Source: Liriodendron chinense (taxonomy: Eukaryota > Streptophyta > Magnoliopsida > Magnoliales > Magnoliaceae). Taken from it: a stretch of 64,000 nucleotides of DNA. The notes below the pieces were generated by a model that was not told where the DNA came from, made no database searches, and worked only from the letters and a program-made list of their open reading frames with translations. A program made the position numbers and the translations under genes. Where the stretch lies: NCBI GenBank assembly GCA_003013855.2, contig ML058554.1:930001-994000 (forward strand). Reading direction: 5' to 3'. Below are positions 22,549 through 34,575 of this stretch, in pieces; position 1 is the first letter of the stretch; each line of letters starts with the position of its first letter.

Positions 22549-22908
22549 AGAGGTAGTTTTGCTCCTACAATGGTGTAAATAAAGTAGTGTCGCTGTTACT
22601 CGCCATGTTTTACCCTACTCAAGCAACAGAGAAGTACCGCATACTAAGTATTAAAGATAAGATCGACGTCATTTTATGGCTCCACTGGCAGATAACGGCG
22701 AGGACACTATCCATAACCCTACCCACTTTTCTTGCATTGAGAACTTGCATAAGGACACTTGATAGGGAGGCACTTGGAAATGGTGCATGTGGCAAGTACT
22801 CTAAATTACGGTCGAAATATTTGATTGATTGAGCAATCGTAACCACCGATTTATGGGCAATTGTTTCCCTTTGTTTTTCATTTTTTTTTAAGTAACTGGA
22901 GACAGACA

Positions 22909-23341
22909 GGGGCTCTGAGGGGCCACTGTGATGTATTTGTTTCATCCACACCGTCCATCCATTTTTTTTTAATATCATTTTAGGTTATAAGCCCAAAAGC
23001 AAAGCAGTTCCAAGGCTCAAGTGGACTACACATAAGAGATTAAACACTTATTGTTGAAAACTTTTTGAGGCCACAAAAGTTATGGATGAAGCTGATATTT
23101 GTGTTTTCCCTTCATCCAGGTCTATGTGACCTTATGAAAAGGTTGGATGGAAGTTAACCATAACAGTGGGCCCTATAAAAGTTTCAACAATGACTGTCAT
23201 TATCATATCTGCTTCCTGTGGTGTAGTACACTTGAGCCTTGGATCTACCTTATTCTGGGCTTTTGCCTTAAAATGATGTGGAAAAAATGGATGGCCGTTG
23301 CGGATAAAACCCATACATCACCATACGCCCGAGAGCCCCTC
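22909..23341. mobile_element. Foldback MITE, GGGGCCCAC family
   Basis: Left end AGGGGCTCTGAGGGGCC pairs with right end GCCCGAGAGCCCCT. Internal landmarks are CACCGTCCATCCATTTTTTT and its mirror AAAAATGGATGGCCGTTG, and CAAGTGGACTACAC mirrored by GTGTAGTACACTTGAG. No coding capacity; target duplication not resolved. Confidence 0.7.
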
Positions 23342-25494
23342 TCCGTTCGTAGCTAGGAACAGGCATGGGAGTACCTAATCCGTCATCGTGGAATAAACGT
23401 AATCCAATAAGCCTAATCTTTCTTTCACCGTATACCTAAACTGCCAGTCAAGAAATTGCAAGTGTCTGCGTATAATCCATCACACTCCCACGTGCTAAGT
23501 ATGCGGGCGGACAGTGGCTAATCATCCGTCAGATGGGACCCACCTTGGACGATCATCCCCATTACCAATAACTTTTTCTACGTTTAGACCATCACCGCCT
23601 CATCCAAATCAGAAATTTAGAGACCAAATGGTTGATCAGACGGCCCAGATGAACCCATGGTGGTGAATTTCCCACGGCCAGCAGTGGCACAAAACAGGAT
23701 CATTCCACGGATCATTCCCCCCTCCCATAAATGGACAAAACTAGCGGAAAGCAACAGCTGACACTGGACCATAGCATCCTGCGCTGCCACGCTGGTACTT
23801 TGATTTCTCGGAATCTGAGCCTTTTTTAGAAAAGCCAAGCCCGAGGACGAGATGGGACTTCCTTTTGCCTGGAGTGACTGCCGAGGGCCTGACTTGTGCT
23901 GACCAGTCACCACGTGGGAAAAAGATGAATCAGATCCACCACGTCCATCAGATGATCCATAATATTTTAACCGTTTATACTAAAATTAATTAAAACTGAA
24001 TTCTTAGGGAGGTCATACTGTAGGAAAAAGTGTAAAATCATGACTTAAAGTCTAGGTCCACATTATGTGGGACCACATGAATTTTTTTATCTCCTGATTT
24101 TCAGTAAATAGATTATTAATGATTTTTATGGTCAGATAAATGAATTAGATGGAATATACATAAGAAGGTGGACCCAAGAGAAAGTTTAAAAGATTTTAGT
24201 GGTGGGATTTTCCATCTCAACTGTTTCCCATGGTGTAGCCTAGATGAGTGTTTAGTACACCTGTAATTTCGTTTCCAACCTAAACATAGGTTGGAACACC
24301 TGATGGACGGTTTGGATATCAGTTAAAGGAAGCTGTTTCGTCCACGTCAGTGAAAGAACGCGTCACCTCCCTTCCGTACGAAGCCACGGAAACGTCTTCG
24401 CTCTGTCCCCATCTGTCACGCTCGCCCCAGGACAAAAGAGGGAATCCGATGCTCCACTTGCGTCACCTTCCCGACACCCAAACAAGCCCCATTGAAGTGC
24501 GCCACGTGGCCAACGGCACGCCGGTACTCTGCCTCGTTATGATTGGATCATGTACCCTCCCATGTGGGGCCCACTCGGCATGTTAAATGATTTCCGATTG
24601 GTTTGGCAGTTGCGCCAATTATTTGAAGACGATGTGCTACCAACAGCCGGAACACGAACATGGCAGAGCAATCTCTCCGGAGTATTAATAAGTGGTGGGA
24701 TGCGTCGATCCAGACCGTCCCTCTAGTTGCCCAATCTTGAATGGCAGATGGTTGAAAGCAATAGTTGTAAATATAGTAGTGGTCGACCCTGGACGCTGGA
24801 ATGCGAAGAAAATTGATTATACGATTGCCGGATATTTTAAACATCAGCTATAAACAAAAGGGCCCAATAGATGGACGGCAAGGATTGCAGTTTGGAGAGT
24901 TTGACAGATTCCGCCTTATGTAGTACCCGTCGGGTACGGCAATAACCGTTTTCGTGATATCCGACTTGGACGTCGGATACATATACGATTTGGATACTGT
25001 TCAAGTCATGTATAAGACGCATGCAAATGTTATACATATTCTAATATTTCACTAATATCTAACTAAAAATTAAGAAGTTAAATAATTAATAAAAATATTT
25101 ATAAATAAAAATAGTTTTCATAATGTAATTAGTTATTATCAAGCTACCAATCACAAATATTTGAATAGAAACCTACCAACTATGACAAAAGCATCAATAA
25201 TCACAATAATCACCATGTCAACTTCCTCATCCATGTCAACATCCATCAACACCATTGGATTTAATACATCATATATTAATATTTTTTTCAAAATTATTAT
25301 TGGTTGTATAAATGTGAAAATGCTATTGGATGCATATATGCCGATTTGCTAAGGAATTGTGGATATAGCTGGCAAATATTATTATTATTATTATTTGGAT
25401 AGGATAGAATCTTATATACATATCTAGTTTTCTAGAGTTAGAAATGTGGAGTTAATCTGGTAAACGGATATCAATTGCCAGCCTTAGCATGGAA
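23342..25494. other. Intergenic sequence, no gene supported
   Basis: Bases 24340-24600 are somewhat GC-richer and contain CACGTGG-like words, but no frame shows a known domain. The rest is AT-rich. Nothing else is recognised. Confidence 0.4.
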
Positions 25495-25983
25495 AGCGAT
25501 TGGGTGGTGTGACCTGTGTGGTGTGTTGACGTCACCAAGTTTTGTTGGAGCCACTAAAATATATATGTTATTTACAACCCATCTAATCACTTTACGATAT
25601 CATTTTAGGGAAATGAGCCAAATCTAAAGCTCAAATAAATGGGACCACATAAAGCAGTGGGGATTGTAGTCTACAATTGAAAACTTCTTAGAGACCACAA
25701 AAGTTTTGGATCAATCTGAAAACTTCTATGTCTGTGTGACTTCATGAACATGGTGGGCCCTAGGAAGGTTTTAATTGTGGGAATCATTGTCCCTACTGCT
25801 TTCTATGGTGTGGTCCACTTGAGCCTTGGATTTGTCTCATTTTGGGGCTTGCAACCTAAAATGATCTCGTCTAATGGATGAACGGTATGGATATAACACG
25901 TACATCATGGTGAGCTCAACAAAGCTTTGTGACATCAACACACCACCGAGGTCAATGGTGTGTGGCACACCACGCAATCTGTT
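25495..25983. mobile_element. Foldback MITE, GGGGCCCAC family (TGACGTCA ends)
   Basis: GTGTTGACGTCACCAAG on the left mirrors CTTTGTGACATCAACAC on the right; the outer parts GCGATTGGGTGGTGTG and CACACCACGCAATC also pair. Internal GATCATTTTAGG-like and GAGCCTTGGAT landmarks are shared with the other copies. Confidence 0.65.
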
Positions 25984-26528
25984 TCGCCTTAACCCTTCTT
26001 AGCCTAGTCCTAGGCTTTCATGTGTTAGAGCATTGACTAAATGCACCAGGTGGGTCCCATAGTAAGAGATTAGGTTGGTAACTTCTTCTGCATGTACAAA
26101 AGAAATGGATGGTTAGAAACAGTGGCCCACTAGATAATGCACAGACATGATTATCAGCTCAGGTACTCTACACGGTTGGGTCCACCATGAACGACTTGGA
26201 TCTTGCATATCGGACGGTGCTATCGCGAGTACACCCAGTTTGATTTGCTCACACCCAATTTGGAATCAGGTCGCCACTTGCAAGTGGGAAAGCTGTTAGG
26301 TACGGGAAATTATCGTTCCCGTAGATATAATTCCATTTAAAAGGCAGGAATTACACAAATCCTCTGACACCCAGATTGTACAAGTAGTTGAATAGGTGGC
26401 CTGCACATAGACGGCTAGAAATAATTCAGCATCAGTACACATTCGACTGAAGAAAGATCAAAGAATGGAGTGATGGGATCGTCTATTTTTGTTGTACTTT
26501 TGGGCATGGTCCATCCACAGTATGGATA

Positions 26529-26645
26529 TAGGGCTGTCAACAGGCTCGACCTAGGGTTGGGTTTCGCCTGGATTTTGAATTATTCAGTCCCAGCTTATGG
26601 CAAAAATTTTATTTTGCCCAGCCTAACCTTGGCCCATTGACAGCC
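26529..26645. mobile_element. Short hAT-like MITE remnant
   Basis: TAGGGCTGTCAACAGGC on the left and GGCCCATTGACAGCC on the right form imperfect inverted ends of the same type as 10243-11441. No 8-bp duplication survives. Confidence 0.45.
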
Positions 26646-27725
26646 TTGACTACGGCTCACCAGATCACAGGTCCCACCTGCACGGACGACTGGATACCAA
26701 CGTTCTCAGGAGAAATTTACTGGGCCTCAGATGCATGCTCCATGTACGAGTTTCCATCTACTCAACCCATGGCCTCTGCAGTGGTTGACTCAAAGGTTAA
26801 AAAAAAGAAGTGGACAATTCTAATTGCCTGGTCACTGAACACAGGATCTGTGCAAGTTGCAAATGGGCATTTATTCTTGGGTGTCATCAATGACCCAAGT
26901 TCAGATGGTGATGGAAAGCAGGCACATCTCCCTTTGGCCTTTGACGAGGCAGACCAATAAGGCGGGCCTACTCCTCGTCATGATTTGATTTCAAGCAGGT
27001 GGCCTTGTGGTCCATTAGTAGAGAAGTCGGTGCATTGGCATCTGTTGGGGTTAATGGCACATCACCTTGGTTTTACGCAAGGGGCATTTTCTCAATGTTA
27101 ACAAAGTCAATTTTGCACGTTATGTGAGGGCATCATGAGGACAAAAGGTTTTTTTTTTTTTTTTCCCACCCAAATCCTAAGATGAAAAGTAGAGAGGAAA
27201 AGACGGTTTTCCTCAAAAGGATAGTTTTCTCTAAGGATTTCTTCTCATGTGTTGGCAAGATAGAGAGAAGAGGTGAATGCTTTTTCCAAAAGTTCACTTG
27301 ATTGTTTGAAGATAAGAGCTGAGATGGTTTTCCAAAGATTCTCTAGGTTGCTTGAAGTAAAGATGTAGGATGGTCTTTTCCAAGGTTTTCTGCATTGAAT
27401 TATGAAAATAGGTGAGAAATATTTTTTGTGTGGTTATTGTATTTAAGAATTGCCTCTTGGATTTTGTATTCTTATTATTTTGCTAATAGAATAGTTTGCT
27501 GGTGCTTTCCCATAGATATAACTACATTATGATGAACCGCATACACCTTGTGACTCAATCTATACTCATTTAAAGCATGTCCAAATCTTTAGTGATAATT
27601 ATTTCGCATTGTCTTTGTACGATCAGCTACACACGTAATCAAAATGCTTGCAGAACTAGGAGCTTATATCTTCTCCGGAATTGATGATTTTGAGCTCTTC
27701 ATTTTTTGCTACTGCAAAATTGAAT

Positions 27726-27971
27726 GATAGTACCTTAATGTGACAATTTGATTTTCCATCTACTCTTCATAGAAAGTCAGTTGGGAATGGCAGTTGCTAA
27801 TGATAGTACCTTAATTGAATGATAGTACCTTAATGTGACAATTTGATTTTCCATCTACTCTTCATAGAAAGTCAGTTGCGAATGGCAGTTGCTAATGATA
27901 GTACCTTAATGTGGTAATTTCATTTTCCATCTACTCATCATAGAAAGTCAGTTGTGAATGGCAGTTGCTTG
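27726..27971. repeat. 76-bp tandem repeat (three copies)
   Basis: Units beginning GATAGTACCTTAATGTG start at 27726, 27821 and 27897, with a 19-bp partial copy at 27802-27820. They share CCATCTACTCTTCATAG and GAATGGCAGTTGC. Confidence 0.85.
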
Positions 27972-28688
27972 CCAAAGCATTGCCCACTCTCTATGGTAAA
28001 ATCAAACTGCACGTCTACACGCAATGTAACAATGGTTAGGCTATGTTTGGGTGCACTACTGACCTGGGTTGCAATGATTACTCGAATTGAGAGGAAGCAG
28101 CCTTGAAATCGCCATTACATAGATAATCTGGAACCCATCAGTAATTGATCACTGAGCAAGGTAAATGCAATTCAGTAATTTCCAGTTTATAAAACAAACA
28201 AAATTCAATTCAATTGGGCAGCCAAACACAGCCTTTTAGCTACATTTATCAGTGTTAAAAACAAGGTATAAGTCACATACAGTGAACTCTCTAGGTCCAT
28301 GCTGAAAATTTCTTGACCTTTTCTACAATTGATCTATTGTGCAAGAACTTCATCGTCAAAAACAGAAGAAGAGCTACACGATGCATTGCTCTCGAAGTTC
28401 CCACATTGTCCATCCAACCATACATAGAGTTAACCAACCATCAACAGAAAGCTCGATCAATTTCTCTACACTTGATACAGCTGATGCATTGCCTCAAAAG
28501 TTCGCCAATATCTTGGTAGTTCTGGATAGAGTTTTAATGGTGGAATAGACATGATAGATCTCCATTGTACACAAGGCAAACATGTAAGGCAATCAGGGCT
28601 GTTGATCTGATTGGTAGGCATGCTGACAGGCCATAGGCTGAAAGTCATAATGATTGGACAACTCCAGTCATTCGTTCATGGAGAGTTG

Positions 28689-28694
28689 TTTATT
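28689..28694 (-). terminator. Candidate polyadenylation signal of the PPR gene
   Basis: AATAAA on the minus strand, about 146 bases after the stop codon. The distance is plausible for a plant 3' UTR; use is not shown. Confidence 0.4.
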
Positions 28695-28839
28695 TTTCAG
28701 TTAGCAGTCCCTTTTCAGGCCACCGATCGATAGCTACAGTCCAATTCCCGCCAAACAAATTGTCCTGATCACACAAATGCCATGAATGTGCACTCGTTAA
28801 TCAAATTCCTATGCATGCTGAAAATGATTCTGTTGAGGT

Positions 28840-30744
28840 TCATTTCTCATTCTTTATCCAACTATAGCCAGAAGGTTTTATCAATCCTCTGCTTTCCATT
28901 AGCTTCCTCACTTTTACAGCGTCATCCCACCTTCCAGCCCTTGCATATATATTGGACAAGGTCACATAATTTCCGGGATTATCTGGCTCTAACCGGAACA
29001 GATGCTCTGCAGCAAACCTTCCAAAATGTATGTCTTGATGAATTCGGCAAGCTGCAAGCAGAGCACCCCAAACACTTCCATCTGGGTCAATCGGCATTTT
29101 GTTTATAAAATCAACTGCATCCTGAAGCTGGCCAGCACGGGCAAGCAAATCAACTACACAAGCAAACTGCTCCATACTAGGGGTGAAGTTAAAGTCTCGA
29201 GTCAAGCTGTCGAATAGCAGGATCCCTTCATCTACAAGACCTGAATGGCTACAAGCGGAGAGGACTGAAGTGTATGTCACGGAGTTGGGTCTAATGCCCA
29301 ACTGCTTCATCTCTTGCAGGAGCTGAAGGGCAGCTCTACCATGCCCATGCATACCATATCCTCCAATCATTGCATTCCATGACACCACATCTCTTGCTCC
29401 CATATTAGAGAAGACGGCGTAAGCAGCTCCGATGCATCCAGATTTCGCATACATGTTGATCAGTGCATTCCACACCAAAATAGCCAAACTGAAATGATTT
29501 TTAATTACATGGGCATGAATCTGTTTGCCAGTTTTCAGATCGCATGTGGGCAAAACAGTGGCGATTGTGATTTGGTCATATCTAACTCCCCTCATTTGCA
29601 TATCACTAAAATACTTCGTCGCTGAAGCGTGCATTCCTAAATGAGAAAACCCAAGAATCATGGAATTCCATGTGACGACATCACATTTGTCCATCATTTC
29701 AAACACATTTCTCGCATCTTGAATCCTCTTACACCAGGCATACATTGTTACCAATGCTGCCCCAGCTGAATCATAGAACTCAAGTCCTGTTCTGATCTTT
29801 AGTCCATATCCATGGATTTCTCGTCCGCTTCTCAGATCCACCAAATGACGGCAAGAAGAGAGAGAACAGGAAAGAGTATCTGAATCGGGTAAAACAAATC
29901 CTCCTTGTATCATATCCCTGAAAATGCACAATGCCTTTTCATGCTTCCCACTTCTCGAAAACCCCAAGATTAAAGTAGTCCATGAGATGATATTAGGTTC
30001 TGCAATCCGATCAAAGATTTCAGAAGCCGCCTCGCAAAGCCCCATTCGGCTATAAGCATCCATTATCGTATTCCATGTGATTAAATCGGGCTCCAAACCT
30101 TCCAACTCCATCAAGCTTAAAAGTTCTAGAGCCGAATCAAGAAATCCATTACAGATATACCCTGAAATCATTGAATTCCATGACAATACATCTCTTTCAA
30201 CCATTCCGTTGAAAACCCGTCTTGCTTCATTGACACTCCTGCATTTTGAGTACATATCAATCAACGAATTGCAAACGTGCAAACTGGATCCAGCACCAAA
30301 TCTGATTACATCACCATGGATTTGAGTTCCCTCTTCTAAGTCCGACAATTGGGAGCAGACCTTGAGGAGCTTGGGGAAGATGTACATGTCAGGTCTAACA
30401 CCTTGCACTCTCATTTGTCGATACATTTGCAGACACTCCTTATAGTTTCCATTTCTCAAATGGACGGTTAGGATTGCAGTCCATGCAAACACATTGGGTC
30501 GAGGCAATTCATCAAATAGGTGGAGTGCAGGGCCTGAATCATCACAATCAACATACATTTGGATTAGTTTGGTTGTAAGGTATGGATCAGAATCGAGGCC
30601 GTGGAGGATGATCTGCTGATGAACTTGCTTTCCGTGCTCGAGTGCTTTTGAATTGCTGCAATTCTGGAGGAGACGGTTGAGATAGGAAGAGAAACGAGTC
30701 TCTGAGAAGGACGAAATTCGTCGCTGAGAGACCCATTTTCTCAT
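28840..30744 (-). CDS. PLS-class pentatricopeptide repeat protein, E subgroup
   Basis: This is a single uninterrupted 634-codon frame. The protein is a chain of PPR helix pairs of alternating P, L and S type, with hallmark segments such as NSLIDMYSKC, RDVLSWNSMISGY, ALINMYAKSG, DVVSWNAMIGGYGMHG and VLSACSHSGLVDEG. From about residue 555 it has an E-type tail (SVWGALLAACRIHQD through RLEPDNPGNYVTLSNIYA to GYSWI), then stops, so there is no DYW deaminase domain. Family knowledge: such proteins bind organellar RNA and usually serve C-to-U editing or processing with partner proteins. The N-terminus (MRKWVSQRRISSFSETRF) is Arg/Ser-rich and lacks acidic residues at first, consistent with import into mitochondria or plastids. 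The ATG at 30744 opens the frame in the family's usual place. It is intronless and surrounded only by repeats. I cannot name the orthologue. Confidence 0.93.
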   Translation of the reverse strand: MRKWVSQRRISSFSETRFSSYLNRLLQNCSNSKALEHGKQVHQQIILHGLDSDPYLTTKLIQMYVDCDDSGPALHLFDELPRPNVFAWTAILTVHLRNGNYKECLQMYRQMRVQGVRPDMYIFPKLLKVCSQLSDLEEGTQIHGDVIRFGAGSSLHVCNSLIDMYSKCRSVNEARRVFNGMVERDVLSWNSMISGYICNGFLDSALELLSLMELEGLEPDLITWNTIMDAYSRMGLCEAASEIFDRIAEPNIISWTTLILGFSRSGKHEKALCIFRDMIQGGFVLPDSDTLSCSLSSCRHLVDLRSGREIHGYGLKIRTGLEFYDSAGAALVTMYAWCKRIQDARNVFEMMDKCDVVTWNSMILGFSHLGMHASATKYFSDMQMRGVRYDQITIATVLPTCDLKTGKQIHAHVIKNHFSLAILVWNALINMYAKSGCIGAAYAVFSNMGARDVVSWNAMIGGYGMHGHGRAALQLLQEMKQLGIRPNSVTYTSVLSACSHSGLVDEGILLFDSLTRDFNFTPSMEQFACVVDLLARAGQLQDAVDFINKMPIDPDGSVWGALLAACRIHQDIHFGRFAAEHLFRLEPDNPGNYVTLSNIYARAGRWDDAVKVRKLMESRGLIKPSGYSWIKNEK

Positions 30745-33700
30745 CTCATTCGAAAATCTAGTAGAAAATCAGCAGTTGTGGGTTTGAATTTGAATTTCTT
30801 TGGCAACGGTAACCAGCAGAGAGTGAGAGAAAGGAAAGGGAGAAAATGGCGCGAATTATTAACGACCGTTGGGAACTTAAATTTGAAGAGGCGGCCCCAT
30901 GAAAAGAAATTTGAATGGGGTTTATGAAAGGTAGTCCGCGGACTACTATTCAAATGTGATCCTCCCATTGGAATGAGAGGTCGACCGAGAATGTATGGGA
31001 GGAACGCATACGTTATCCAGTGCTCCGGCCGAATCTTTCTGCTGTACAGTACCGTTTGGGTTTGTGGCTATCAATCAGCGATCCAAATCGTTGAAATGAT
31101 GGGCCTTACTGTGGATGGCCCACACATAAAAAAGAAACCCGGATTGGTAGATCCTAGCCATAGAATATTTGGCATTTTTGGTTGAACGTGAATATCTCCA
31201 CATTACACGTGGCTGGATCATCCATTAATCTGAACTCTCCAAATAGCGGGCCTCGTTATGGATGGACCATGCTTCTAAAATCATTCTTACCAGTAGACGA
31301 TACGATCACTTATCTTTACTGTTTAGATGGATTGGATCCTCCGATCTATATATGGGTGTCTTGAATCAATCTCCATACGTAGTGGGTCCCACTAGATGGA
31401 CAATCCTGATTGATTGATAACCCTGACACTTGTAATGTGGTAGCACCGCTCTACCATATTGTGATTCTTCGGGTTCGAGAGTATCAACTCCCACACGTGG
31501 CACAAGTGAGCATGCTACGGGAAGATCAGAGCATAGGATGATCCTACCCATTGGATTGAGAATATATGTTTTAGTCTTCCACTGAATATCTATAGTCAGG
31601 CATTTACATAACGTTCTCGATCTTCAAGAGTCCTCCAATTAGTGGTAAGTGTTGATTGGGTGCCATCAATCTGATGCAAAAACAGAGTCTTTTTATCGAT
31701 CAAAAGCTAGTTGATCGAAAGCTAGTTAATCAATAGGGGAAATTCTGAAAATATGAGTTTACTTCCTAGGACACTTTGTGGCATGTTCAATCTGAATTGA
31801 ACACAGGGTATCAATCAATCAAATGATCATTGATTGATCAATGGCAATGTACCAACTTTTGGTTAGGTACATTGCTTTGTTTCTAATTATGCACAGGTGT
31901 TACATAGCCTTGTTAATATGGAATTAGTAATATCACGGAGAATGCAAGATGTGAGAGAGCTTGAGAGTTAAAAGAATTTTGAAGGAAGAAAACTAAGGTT
32001 TTTAGAAATGTAAATTATTTTCTCTCTTATAATCTTTTGTTCATAATGAATTGTTTGTTGTTTAGTGTTGTAATTTTTTCTTGCAAGATTTTTGCAAGTA
32101 AAGCCTCTATATTTTCTGTGCATGATTGAATTTTTCTTTTTCTATTACGTTGTTTGATTCTATTTGAGGTTGCTTTCACGCTAGACAAGTCAATAATAAG
32201 GATCACCCAACCATTGTGATTTTTGGCGGTAGGCCCCATCCATTGTGGGGCCCAACAGATGAAAGGCATTGATGTCCCATAGTTGTGGTATGTGTACGAA
32301 TATGGAATGGTTAATTTTTATACTGTACAGGGAGCACTTTATCCTCTCTAACAATTGAAATGGAGTACGTTAAAGCCCCCAGTCGATGCGTTTGTAAGAG
32401 GTGCAGATGAAATGTTACCGTCTATTTAATGTACTTTATCCTGATTGTTCTGTGGTCCAAAATTGACACTTGCCAGATGATTCTGGCCATCTGATCAATG
32501 GCCTTCAAAGGGTTGTGGCTAAGATTATCCAACTTTTGTGGTCTTCCCATCATAAAGCATACTTGACGAACGGTCTAGATTTGATAAGACATGCTCAAAG
32601 CCCATTCTCAGGTTTCATTTTGAAGACCATGAACAATGTTCAACAAGTTTTGAGAATTAAAGTTTTTTATTGCTGTTTGTAAGTTGTCATTAGATACAAA
32701 AGGCAGAAAATCTCCAAAAAATAATAAGATTATTGAGAATAATTGAATAAATCGTTTACAGTGCACTTTTTATGGCTTTTATAAGCCCAAGATCCATGCT
32801 TTCTTCAAATAGTAAATTTGTAAGAACCAATCAACTTTTTAAAAATGGTAAAAAATGCTTTAAACATAATAATTTTTTATGAACTAGTAAACTTTTTTAA
32901 AAATTATAAAAGACGCTGGAACTAACTATAAAAAAAAAAAAAAAAAAAAAAGATGACACCAAAAGTGCCCTTATGTTGCAAAACTGTTAGTGGATTATTG
33001 ACATTTTCTATTGTTTAGGACATATATAGGACTCATCAATAGCTTTCTAATAATAATAATGTTCATGTAAATTAAGATCTACAATCTAATTAATTTGATT
33101 TTCTGGCCCATAATAAAGAGGAATGGCAGAACATGATTCTTATAGCTGACCTTCATGTAGCTAACTCCAATTAGTTGCGACAAGGCTTATAGGTATTTGA
33201 ATGCACAAAAAGTCATGTACTGCACATGTTGTTATCCTACATTTATAGCATGTATGTAGTTTGTCAAGCACCATTTTACACACAAAATGTAAATGAAGAC
33301 ATGTATAACCAATATAGCAATTGCCCAAGGTCTATCATTACTCAAAGACTTAGATATGCATGCTTAAAAATCTCTCTGTTACATGTAAGAATATAATATC
33401 CTATACATATATATATTATAGGTGCCAAATATTCTACATGTGTCATCATCATCAATGCTTAAGCGCCCATATATTCTACATGTGTCAACTTTTCCTTAAG
33501 TGCCTTATGTGTGCCACATGCGTCAATCAATGTGCATGTGTGCCACAATCCTATGGCGTTATCAATCATCTTAAGTCCCTTATACGCTCTACCCTCCAGG
33601 GTTCCAAGTGCTTGATAAACAAGGTAGAGCATGATAATCCTACTTTGCATGACCTGCATAGCATGTGCGGGACATTACAAAGGATATAGTATACATTATT

Positions 33701-34088
33701 GAGTGCATCCAAACAACCCCTTAAATGAGGAAGACCTGTTTATTGTGGTCCCATGTTTGGACAGTTGAACTTGAATCAATCAGGTGTCACATATGCCACA
33801 CAATTTGTTAGCGCATGTGTGTGAACTATCACCCTCTATGAGAGTATCAAATTAATTCCTACCCATAATTTATTGTATGAGTGTATGTGATGACCATCAC
33901 ATACCACCCTCTCTAAAGTATCAAATATATCTTATTCCCTAACTGTAACATGCATTATGCCGTAATGTTGTTCCATGAGGCTAATCCATAGTTTATGGCC
34001 GGTGTTTTGTTGTCGGATGGAACCCATGATATACGGATGGTCCATGAAAAAAAAAAGACATTGAAAGAAAAATCCAAAGCATAGAGAT
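30745..34088. other. Intergenic region upstream of the PPR gene
   Basis: No second gene is supported. Bases 31070-31420 are a diverged dispersed repeat with GGGCCTTACTGTGGATGG and a mirrored CACTAGATGGACAATCC. Bases 31650-32270 have LTR-like character (repeated ATCGATCAA/GCTAGTT words and a T-rich tail), without resolved ends. A poly-A tract lies at about 32932-32951. Bases 33420-33500 repeat CATATATTCTACATGTGTCA. The PPR promoter must lie just above 30744, but I see no convincing TATA box. Confidence 0.35.
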
Positions 34089-34093
34089 ACCAA
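34089..34093. repeat. Target-site duplication ACCAA of the copia element, left
   Basis: ACCAA precedes the LTR end TGTGAAAC and recurs at 52903-52907. Confidence 0.9.
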
Positions 34094-34558
34094 TGTGAAA
34101 CTTAAACAATATGCGGAATAATCGGATCGTCTATGCATCAAAAATGGAGATTCCATACTATAATCTCAAAGGTGTACCTGATTGGGAAGACATTCCCGAT
34201 GCCGTCGTGTTGCCGAGAAGAACTCTTAGTCTTCTGCACCTTACACCTTTAGGAGAACCACTCAATGGGATTAGGGTTTTCTCTTGTGTGTTGGTGAGGG
34301 GACCAAGACATATATTTATAGGAAAGAGGGCCAGAGAAGCTTACCCATCACACTTCTCTCCTCTAGGGTCTCCACACCGTAGGTTTCCATATCTGGCTTA
34401 ATAACCGCGTATAGGGAACACGGTTCAAGCGTCCCGCCCCAAACCAATTTGTAATGATCACAACTATAGTGGGGCCCACTGAATCGATCAATCTGAATAA
34501 TCTAACGGTCATGATCTAAACCGATGATCATATGTGGCCCACCTAATGGAGTCTTACA
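34094..34558 (-). repeat. 3' LTR of the copia element
   Basis: 465 bp. On the minus strand it starts TGTAAGACTCC and ends GTTTCACA. It is about 95% identical to 52438-52902. Open frames on the plus strand here are by-products. Confidence 0.93.
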
Positions 34559-34575
34559 TTCTCCCACTTGGGCTA
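34559..34575 (-). promoter_or_regulatory. Copia polypurine tract
   Basis: The minus strand reads CCCAAGTGGGAGAA directly against the LTR start TGTAAGA, the usual plant copia arrangement for priming plus-strand DNA synthesis. Confidence 0.85.

Larger units (their letters stand above)
14482..22590 (+). mobile_element. Decayed Ty1/copia retrotransposon, split by insertions
   Basis: A short LTR-like piece starts TGTTAGAATAAGTG at 14482 and ends ACTCAAACA near 14592. It is followed by a primer-binding-like TGATATCAGAGCA (14596-14608), close to the initiator-Met PBS of copia elements. Coding traces follow in plus orientation: the RT lead-in around 15058-15140, RT and linker at 16310-16530, and RNase H at 16690-17062. 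The RNase H frame stops at 17062 and resumes at 21767, ending just before a second TGCTAGAATAAGTG at 21932. Frames are broken many times. The ends are approximate. Confidence 0.7.
25984..28688. other. Intergenic region downstream of the PPR gene
   Basis: It holds a short hAT-like MITE remnant at 26529-26645 and a 76-bp tandem repeat at 27726-27971. An open frame of 107 codons at 26637-26960 has no domain I recognise, lacks support and overlaps the MITE end. Nothing else is supported. Confidence 0.4.

Noticed and set aside
26637..26960. 107-codon plus-strand frame
   Set aside because: No domain recognised, starts within a MITE terminus, and no supporting signals; left as intergenic.
31650..32270. 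Solo LTR upstream of the PPR gene
   Set aside because: LTR-like composition but no pair of TG...CA ends with matching 5-bp duplications could be found.
33360..33689. 109-codon plus-strand frame
   Set aside because: Built on repeated CATATATTCTACATGTGTCA words; no domain and biased composition.
34111..34401. 96-codon plus-strand frame, repeated at 52455-52745
   Set aside because: Both copies lie inside the copia LTRs and are antisense to the element, so the conservation is only that of the LTR pair.
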